Of a DNA stretch of 64,000 bases, positions 56,983 to 64,000 are shown piece by piece. Made by a program: the position numbers and the translations under genes. The notes beneath the pieces were generated by a model that saw nothing but the letters and a program-made list of their open reading frames with translations, was not told where the DNA came from and did no database searches. This DNA comes from Basidiobolus meristosporus CBS 931.73 (lineage: Eukaryota > Basidiobolomycota > Basidiobolomycetes > Basidiobolales > Basidiobolaceae). The first letter of the stretch is position 1; each line of letters opens with the position of its first letter. Where the stretch lies: contig MCFE01000216.1 in NCBI GenBank assembly GCA_002104905.1, positions 62,001-126,000 on the forward strand. Direction: 5' to 3'.

Positions 56983-58665
56983 CTAAATGTTTATACTGAC
57001 TAGTCCTAATTTTGACCTAAGATATTCAAACTTGTCTCTAGCTAATGGTTTGGTAAATATGTCTGCAATCATTTCATCTGTAGGACAGTAAACTAAGCTA
57101 ACTAAGTTATTCTCTATAGCTTCACATATGAAATGCTGTCTAATAACTATGTGCTTGGTTCTAGCATGAAAAGTTGGATTTCTACGTAATTGTATACATC
57201 CTTGATTATCTTGAAATAAAGTAATAGGTGTTCTTTGACATAGGCCTAAATCTGTAAAAAGCTTTCTTAACCACATTGCTTCTTTTGTAGCTTCACAGGC
57301 TGCCATATACTCTGCCTCTGTGGTGGAAAGTGCTACGGTTGGTTGCTTTCTTGAATTCCATGAAATTGCTCCTTTACAGTAAAGAAAGGTGTATCCTGTG
57401 GTAGATCTTCTGTCTTCCAAATTTCGTCCCCAATCAGCATCAGAGTATCCCACAAGATCCTGTTCTGAATCCTTATAAGTGTATCTTAAGCAGATATCAG
57501 CAGTTCCTTTTGGGTATCTAAAAATCCACTTAACTGCTGTAATATGATCAGATCCATAATTCTGATTATGTTGGCTGACAACTCCCACTGATTATGAGAT
57601 ATCTGGACGTGTTCCAAGCATGATATACATCAGACTGCCGACCATAGATTGATAAGGAAAGTCAGGGCTTTCAGATGGCACCAAGTTCTCTGGATTTGGT
57701 TGAGTTTTGACCAAGTTAAGGTTTGTCTCCATTGGGGTAGCTGCCGGTTTACAGTCTTCCATTTTGTACTTCTTTAGTATATCTTGAATATACTTGGATT
57801 AGCTTAGGGTAATAGTCTGGGTACTTCTGTCTATGGAGAACTTAATCCCTAAGTAGTAACTAAGTTCTCCTAGATTGGACATCTTGAACTCCTTAGATAG
57901 GCTGGATTTAGTCTCTTCCAATGTTTCTAGGTTATTGGCGGCTATAATAAGATCATCCACATATAGAGCTAATAGAACTGGATTTGCTCTATCTGGCTTA
58001 TAATATATACTATAGTCAGCATTACTCCTTTTGAAACTCAAAGATTCCAAATAAGAATCTATCTTGCAATTCCAGGCTCTTGGTGATTGTTTGAGACCAT
58101 ATAGTGACTTTTTAAGCTTGCAGACCAAATGGGGGTTATCTTGGTCAGCAAACTCATCAGGCTGGTCCATATACATGTCCTCATCAAGTTCTCCATTCAA
58201 AAATGCAGTTTTTACATCCATTTGATGAATAAAAAACTTATATTTTGCTGCAATAGCCAATATTAATCTGATGGAATTAAACTTGGCTACTGGTGCAAAG
58301 GTCTCAGTATAGTCAAGTCCTTTTGTTTGAGAGTATCCTTTGGCTACAAGTCTTGCTTTGTATCTTTCAATTGTACCATCAGCCTTGTATTTTGTCTTGA
58401 AGACCCATCTGCATCCAATTGATTTTTGGTTGATTGGTAATTTGACTTAGTCCCAAGTTTGATTTTCCATTAGGGCCTGATATTCCTCAGTCATTGCAGA
58501 TCTCCAAAACTTTGTCTGAGGGCTATTTAGGGCCTCTTTTACAGTCTGGGGTTCATCAATATGGACTGAATAGGCATAGGCTAAGTTTGTACCCTCATTG
58601 ATATAGTAATTTGGGCTATTTCTTGTCCGATTGGATCTCCGGGCATTTGAAACTGGAATGATCAC
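56983..58665 (-). pseudogene. Copia (Ty1-type) pol remnant: RT and RNase H
   Basis: One minus-strand reading frame encodes the C-terminal half of a Ty1/Copia polyprotein: the linker (EALNSPQTKFWRSAMTEEYQALMENQTWD), reverse transcriptase with KTAFLNGELDEDMYM, YGLKQSPRAW and the catalytic YVDD, then the RNase H part (STTEAEYMAACEATKEAMWLR) and TKPLARDKFEYLRSKLG. Three in-frame TAA stops interrupt it, at 58447-58449, 57799-57801 and 57589-57591. No frameshift occurs. Gag, protease and integrase are absent, so the element is 5'-truncated near 58.7 kb. It is followed directly by the 3' LTR. Confidence 0.92.
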
Positions 58666-59262
58666 TTCTGGGATATTTAGGGTGTAGGTGTTATAGTAAG
58701 GGCTAGAAAAAGGCTAGAAGAGCAGGGGGTCTGGGGAATGCAGTCCCCTAGAGAATAAAAAAGCAGGGGGTTTGGGGAATGTAATCCCCCATACTACTCC
58801 CATACTGTTTAAATTCCCTTTGGATTACTTTTCTCTCATTCTTGGTTCTGGTCCCTTAGGGTTACAATGCCTCCTCCTAACCCTTATCACCCTAACCATA
58901 AATATTTTTACCCTTCAATTGGCACATTGTCTGGTCATATAGTGGGCATGTCTGGGCTGATATTTGTCTCCCTACACATTCTCTATGCTCTGTATAGGTT
59001 TTGATGATTATTTATTTAATAAAATGTTACTTTTAATGCTATGAATAATTATTTATGGGAATCATCCCAATCTGGCCAGAATCTCATATCTTAATAAGCT
59101 TTGGGCACCATAAATTGTGCAGCCCTAATATGATAAAAAATTCATGGCCATTGCAAATTTTCTGTAACCCAATTGCTTTTACCAAATTTAAAGTGTATCC
59201 CAAGTTCAATACATTTTATAGCTATAATAGAAACTTTGTTTGACACCATTGCAACTACTACA
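58666..59262. other. junction between Copia remnant and LINE array
   Basis: Holds two tandem copies of a ~30-bp unit (58722-58795). The rest (58800-59260) is AT-rich with no gene. Confidence 0.5.
58722..58795. repeat. tandem GC-rich hairpin units
   Basis: AGCAGGGGGTCTGGGGAATG and AGCAGGGGGTTTGGGGAATG start two copies of a unit about 41 bp apart. Each ends in a GGGGA...TCCCC inverted repeat. Similar GGGTCTGGGG...CCCC motifs are known as dispersed repeats in other genomes, but I cannot name a family. Confidence 0.6.
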
Positions 59263-62200
59263 TGTTAGGGGAGAGACAGTCACCAACAGGTGAAATCTTT
59301 ATTTCAGTTGAAACAAAGAAGCCAACACTACTGTTGTAGCTTTGATACAAGAGTGTGTAGCTGAGGGGAATTTGTAGGTAAGTTAATAAGAAGTGATGAT
59401 AGTTCTTCAGTGCTCAAGACACTGTTCAGTGGGAAGGGGGGTAGCAAGTGAGGTAAGAATGACTTGTGAACAACATTAATGAGGGGAATGTGATAAGGAT
59501 TGATATTCATCATAAAGGGAGTGTGTTGCTGCAGATATTGCTGCCAAAGGTCTCTCAAGTACTTCAGGTAGGACAGCTTGGGTTTTTCTGACTGCAGAAT
59601 ATAGTGAGCAAACTTCTTGACTTCAGGATCTCCAAGTATAGTTCTCCAGCAGGAGCCAGGTGTAGTGTGGTGTGTTCTCTTCCGGGCCTTAATCAATGGG
59701 TTGTTGCAGTGGTGAAGTTGGAGATATAATCCGGTTCTAAGGTAGAGAAGTCTGATCTTATAGGGCATAAACCCAAAAGCACCAAGAATAGTATGTCTGT
59801 AGGGGCATTCAGGCAAATGAGGCACCAAGGAGGTAATGCACCATAATGCAAACTTGTCAAGCTTAGTGCAGTCTCTAGAAGTGAGAGAGAGAAGTGGTAA
59901 GCCAAATTCCAGGACAGGGAAGACAAACTGCTTGAGTAGAAGGAGGCAGCTGGGAGCTGAAGTTGTAGGAGGAGTAACAGCCAGTAGCTTGTGGAGTGCC
60001 TGTCTTGCCAGGATAATTCTCTTCTTCAGGTGTGCTCCAGAGTCTAGTCCAGTAGGAAGGAAAGGAAAGTCAAGATATGTAGCAGAAACCTGAGCAGGTA
60101 GAGTGGAGTTCTTCAAGTTGATGGGAGAGCCCAAAGGTACTGTCTTTGCAATGGAAAGCTGGAGATTATTCTTCTGCAGATACTGGTGGATGCTCTGGGA
60201 GTCTTGTTGCACATTGGAGGAAGATATTCTGATGTCATCAGCAAAGAGAGTAACCAGGCAGTCAGCTGAGAGTCTTGGGAAATCATTCAGGAAGATGGCA
60301 AACAGTATAGGACCAAGCACAGAGCCTTGAACCACTCCATTAGGAACTGAGAACACAGCTGATTGCTCACTTGGGTGAAGAGTTCTTGCTTGTGGATCCA
60401 GAAACAGAGACCTGACAAGGAGGGTGAGAGAGGTACTGGAGAAGCATTGCAGCTTGGACCAAAGCAGATTTCTGTCAACTGAATCAAAGGCCTTAGTAAT
60501 ATCAAACTGAACAGAGGGATACTTGCACTGGGGAGAGTGATCTTGGCTAAGTATGACTACATATTCCAAGGAAAGGCCAGGAACAAAGCCAAACTGTGCA
60601 GGGTGAAGCTTGAGGGAGTCAGAGTAGAGCTCCTGAGCAAGCAGAAGCTCAAACACCTTTCTGCAGGTGGGCAGCAGAGATATTGGCCTGTAGGAGCTAG
60701 GATCCAGGTGCTTTCCTTTGCCCTTGTACAGTGGCAGAACATTTGCAAAGGACCATTCCTCAGGAGTAGAAAGCTGGGCTGAGCATTGTTGAAACAGTGG
60801 AAGCAGCAGTGCAGACATGGCCTTGGTACTAGTCTTCAGAAGCTCATAGGAGATTGTGTCCACACCTGGAGCAGTAGAGTTGGGAAGCCTCTTGAGCACA
60901 TTATGGATTCTCCCTTGATCAAGTGCAAGTGGGATGGGCAGAGTCTTGAAGTCAGGATGAAAGCCAGGAGTTGAGTACTGCTTTGTAGAGAAGAAGATGT
61001 TAGCCAGCTGTTCTGTTAAAGGTAACTTCCTGGAAGAGGGCCTCATTGCCCTGTATAGTCTTGATACTGTTCTTGTTATAGAGTTGGAAGATAGCAGAGG
61101 CAAAGAACTCAAAATATGATCCCAGAGCTGAGTATGCAGAGTGTGGTGAATTGCCTTTGAGTGGTGTATGGCTGTCAGGAGGAGTTACTCTGTTTTTGGG
61201 TTAGGGAAACTCAGGTAGCTTTGCTGCAGGGCTGAAACAATGGATTCCCATTTTCTTGAAGTAACAGCAGTAGTCTTGCATGGCAGTGAGAGGGAGGCAG
61301 AGACCAGAATCAGATGCTTCACAAAGAGCCAGGTATAGTTGCAATCATCTGGCAGAGAAAGTAGCATACTGGCAAGCTTCAAGTAGTTCCCTAAGTCTTT
61401 CTTCTGATTCTTGGTAGCTTTGTGGGTGAGCACAGTAAGTTTTGGCAGCTTCTTCTTCACAACTGGTTGCATAGAAAGGGACCAGGCTAGGTGGTCAGAG
61501 GCTCTCAAGGATCCTAGCTCAGCTCCAGAGAATTGCTTAACTTCATTCACAAAGTAGAGGGCAGCAGCAGAAGGGCAGATCCAGTCAACACATCTTTTCT
61601 CAGATTGAGCACCTAGTGCTAGCAGATGGCTTTCTCTCAGGAAGTTCAGTAGGAATGTAGACCTTGGCTTCATTCTTGCAGTCAGAGTAGTCTTGTTCTC
61701 AGGATGGGGAATGTTGAGATCTCCAAGCAAGATAACAGGTGTTGATATAGATTGCTGGTATTGCTGAACTTTCTGGCATATAACTTGCACTTTCTGAAGG
61801 GCAAGACTTGGAGGCAGATAGCAGAGCACCAGACTGATAGTTGGCAACTGGAGAGCAGCACAGTAAGGGGAGTAAAGAGGAACACAGAGCTGGGGAGTAT
61901 TGATGGTAGAAGAGATGAAGCAGATAGAGGAGGTATTCTTTGTTCTAGGAGTAGAAAAGCAATATAGATTAGTCAAAAGTATAGACGGTAGCTGGACATC
62001 AATCAAACACAGGAGAAAAAATCTTGAAAGAAGTCTCTCTAGAGTTGGTCTTGATGGCTGTATGCTGTTGCAGTTAAGCAACAGAACTTCAGGTAGTCAG
62101 GCAGAGGTTGTAGCTTCTTCAGAGGCAGCATTGACAATGTGACCTGCAGAGTCCCAGAGCTCTTCAAATGGTGCATCACTTAAGTCAGCAAGGAGGGAAA

Positions 62201-63545
62201 TGGCATGGTTCTTGAGGAAGTATGCCACATCATAGGAGGGGGCTTGTCTCTTGATGGCAGCAAAGAAATACAGAATGGCAACATGAGCTGGAGGCTTGTT
62301 GAACAGTAGAGAGTCAGAGGATTCAGATTCTTCAGGCACTATGTTGAAGTCAGTTTTCAGCCAGTTAAGGTTCTTCTCCACAAAGGCAACAAATGGGTCA
62401 GCAATGTTTTGGTCTAGGATAACCTCCAGAATCTTCCCTTTTCTCCAGGCCAGGTTGACAATTCTTGAGAGCTGAATATTGCATGCCTTGAGTGCTTTCC
62501 TGATGTTGGAAATGGGAGTCCAGGGAACTTGCTTCAAGTACACCACAGCCCAGGTAGAGGCTGGTGGTAGGTTTGCTGGGGGCTTGTAAGTCCTTCTGTG
62601 TTGCAATGGAGCTGCAGTAATCAAATTGGAGTCCACATTCTCAGTAGAGGGTTTTCTTGATGTGTCTTGCTGAATAGTACTGGAGCTGAATGTGTTGATA
62701 ATTCTTGCTAGAACCTTGCCTGCATAAGTCTGAGGTATGGCTGAGGTGACTGTAGAGGTGGTAGCAGCTGGTGCAGGTGGAGGGGCAGAAACTGAAGCAG
62801 GAACTGAGGTCACCTGGGAGAAGGCAGTAGAAGCAGGTTTTCTGGGAGGAACAGAGTTCACTATCCAGTTGTTCTGTAAAATACTGGAGTAGCTTCTCTG
62901 TGGAACAGGATCTTGCTCTTGAACAGGAACAGAAGCAGGAGGCTGGGGCTGAGCAGTAGTGGTAAGGCAGTGGCACTCCAAGGAAGCTTTTTGCAGGGCA
63001 TCTCTGGCAGTTTTCAGGGCAGTATTGGCTTCATTCTTGAGCTTCTTGCATTGGGCATCCAGTCTCTTGTTTTCAATAGCCAGGGCAGTATTGGCAGCCT
63101 CTAAATCAGCAACTCTCTTCTCATTTGCAAGGAATCTCTGATGAAATGCATCAGTAGAAGTGCTGGCATCTGGGAGAGCAGTGGCAGGAATAGAGTCCAT
63201 TGACAGTGGGCTTCTTGGAGGCAAGGAAAGTGGACTGGCAGACTCAGGCACAAAAGGAGATATCCTGGCAGGAGGAGAAGGAGTATCCAAGGCAGTAACA
63301 GAGGCAATTCTTGTTGGTGAAGCAGCAGCAGGGGAGGCAAGCCTGTTCAGAAACTGGGCAGGAGAGAGTGCTTGAGGAGAGTGAGTCTTCAGCCTACCAA
63401 GCATGTCTTCCATCAGAGTGATACCAATATTCCTGGTGCATTTGCAGAGAAAAGTAAGCTTCCTGAGTCTGCCAGCTCTTCCATTCCTTCTGATAGTTCC
63501 TTTGTTTCCACAGTTGGGGCAAGAAATCTTCTTAGGGGGGGAGAC
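59263..63545 (-). mobile_element. non-LTR retrotransposon (LINE), copy 1
   Basis: A minus-strand non-LTR element with ORF1 (62097-63554), endonuclease (61185-62096) and reverse transcriptase (59328-61184). It lacks a poly(A) tail; its 3' UTR (sense) ends in CTCTCCCCTAA. The same terminal 3' sequence recurs at its 5' end as the 3' end of copy 2, so the two sit head to tail. Confidence 0.9.
59328..62096 (-). pseudogene. LINE ORF2: AP-type endonuclease and reverse transcriptase
   Basis: One minus-strand frame starts directly after the ORF1 stop (LPEVLLLNCNSIQPSRP) and has no ATG near its beginning. The endonuclease part has VILLGDLNIPH and a C-terminal ASDHLAWS (catalytic Asp-His). A single in-frame TAA at 61185-61187 separates it from the linker (HTLHTQLWDHIL) and reverse transcriptase. 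RT motifs include YRPISLLPTCRKVFE, FDITKAFDSVDR (catalytic Asp), NGVVQGSVLGPILFAIFLND and FADD. A short C-terminal region ends LHTLVSKLQQ at 59328. With the stop it is likely inactive unless read through; otherwise it looks intact. Confidence 0.9.
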
Positions 63546-63554
63546 AGTCACCAA
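62097..63554 (-). CDS. LINE ORF1 protein with N-terminal zinc ribbon
   Basis: A 485-codon open frame. The N-terminal part contains CPNCGNKGTIRRNGRAG...LTFLCKC, a CxxC...CxC zinc-ribbon-like module. A Pro/Ser/Ala-rich region, a coiled coil (ADLEAANTALAIENKRLDAQ) and a C-terminal RNA-binding-like globular part (TWAVVYLKQVPWTPISNIRKALK, cut at limits) follow. The frame has no ATG before the ribbon; the first in-frame ATG appears near codon 48. The 5' end therefore seems truncated at the junction with copy 2. It ends in TGA followed by CTA. ORF1 proteins coat LINE RNA. Confidence 0.8.
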   Translation of the reverse strand: MVTVSPPKKISCPNCGNKGTIRRNGRAGRLRKLTFLCKCTRNIGITLMEDMLGRLKTHSPQALSPAQFLNRLASPAAASPTRIASVTALDTPSPPARISPFVPESASPLSLPPRSPLSMDSIPATALPDASTSTDAFHQRFLANEKRVADLEAANTALAIENKRLDAQCKKLKNEANTALKTARDALQKASLECHCLTTTAQPQPPASVPVQEQDPVPQRSYSSILQNNWIVNSVPPRKPASTAFSQVTSVPASVSAPPPAPAATTSTVTSAIPQTYAGKVLARIINTFSSSTIQQDTSRKPSTENVDSNLITAAPLQHRRTYKPPANLPPASTWAVVYLKQVPWTPISNIRKALKACNIQLSRIVNLAWRKGKILEVILDQNIADPFVAFVEKNLNWLKTDFNIVPEESESSDSLLFNKPPAHVAILYFFAAIKRQAPSYDVAYFLKNHAISLLADLSDAPFEELWDSAGHIVNAASEEATTSA

Positions 63555-64000
63555 CAGGTGAAATCTTTATTTCAGTTGAAACAAAGAAGCCAACACTACT
63601 GTTGTAGCTTTGATACAAGAGTGTGTAGCTGAGGGGAATTTGTAGGTAAGTTAATAAGAAGTGATGATAGTTCTTCAGTGCTCAAGACACTGTTCAGCGG
63701 GAAGGGGGGTAGTAAGAGAGGTAAGAATAACTTGTGAACAACATTAATGAGGGGAATGTGATAAGGATTGATATTCATCATAAAGGGAGTGTGCTGCTGC
63801 AGATACTGCTGCCAAAGGTCTGTCAAGTACTTCAGGTAGGCCAGCTTGGGTTTTTCTGACTGCAGAATATAATGAGCAAACTTCTTGACTTCAGGATCTC
63901 CAAGTATAGTTCTCCAGCAGGAGCCAGGTGTTGTGTGGTGTGTTCTCTTCCAGGCCTTAATCAGTGGGTTGTTGCAGTTGTGAAGTCTGAGGTGTAATCT
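63537..64000 (-). mobile_element. non-LTR retrotransposon copy 2 (3' end only in window)
   Basis: Repeats 59264-59730 with few differences: same 3' UTR, same stop at 63596, and the RT C-terminus (LWQQYLQQHTPFMMNINPYH) continuing open to the window edge. Differences include LTDLWQQ versus LRDLWQQ and KLFLPLLLPP versus KSFLPHLLPP. The element is cut by the window. Confidence 0.9.

Noticed and set aside
59836-60093. Plus-strand ORFs within the LINE
   Set aside because: Shadows of the reverse transcriptase on the opposite strand.
56983-62096. Reassigned stop codons (TAA as Gln) explaining the transposon stops
   Set aside because: Host genes end normally at TAA, TAG and TGA at family-typical lengths, for example Hsp104 and Ufd2 at TAA, Utp13 at TAG.

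Overview
The window is eukaryotic nuclear DNA, almost certainly fungal. Genes are cut by short GT-AG introns (mostly 50-75 bp) and include fungal-type families: CSC1/PHM7 channel, ECL1 zinc-finger factor, Hsp104, Utp13, Ufd2, OSCP and the mitoribosomal GTPase mS29. A bacterial-type GH46 chitosanase, expanded secreted class 3 lipases and a 7TM-RGS receptor suggest an early-diverging lineage (for example Zoopagomycota), but that placement is inference. No tRNA or rRNA gene was recognised.

Layout. 0-7 kb: the 3' part of a CBM9-like protein gene, then two divergent Hsp104/ClpB genes forming a large inverted repeat around a shared promoter with heat-shock elements; one copy lacks the N-terminal domain. 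7.4-8.5 kb: a secreted lipase. 8.5-11.9 kb: no gene, but a solo LTR. 11.9-35.2 kb: a gene-dense stretch with a CSC1-like channel, pyruvate dehydrogenase phosphatase-like PP2C, mS29, GH46 chitosanase, MCUR1/DUF1640 protein, OSCP, SNX3/Grd19, glycerol-3-phosphate dehydrogenase, a membrane-anchored CBM20 protein, the E4 enzyme Ufd2 (with an apparent frameshift), VAP/Scs2 and an ECL1 factor. 35.9-48.5 kb: a small secreted protein, a 7TM-RGS protein, a tubby-like/LURP-one-like protein, a conserved glycosylase-like protein, an alpha-arrestin, Utp13 and a second 7TM protein. 48.5-51.5 kb: empty. 51.5-53.3 kb: MATE transporter. 55.0-56.1 kb: second lipase, with the same intron positions as the first.

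56.6-64 kb is transposon territory: a Copia pol remnant with its 3' LTR (same family as the solo LTR near 9.6 kb), then two head-to-tail non-LTR (LINE) elements, the second running off the window edge. The Copia and LINE frames are interrupted by a few stops, most of them explicable as C-to-T changes.

Most genes are unrelated housekeeping functions without operon-like logic. Exceptions are the Hsp104 pair, which shares one regulatory region, and a loose neighbourhood of signalling proteins (7TM-RGS, arrestin with a PPxY motif, another 7TM protein) between 37 and 48.5 kb. Exon boundaries were placed by eye from reading frame, splice consensus and remembered family sequences.
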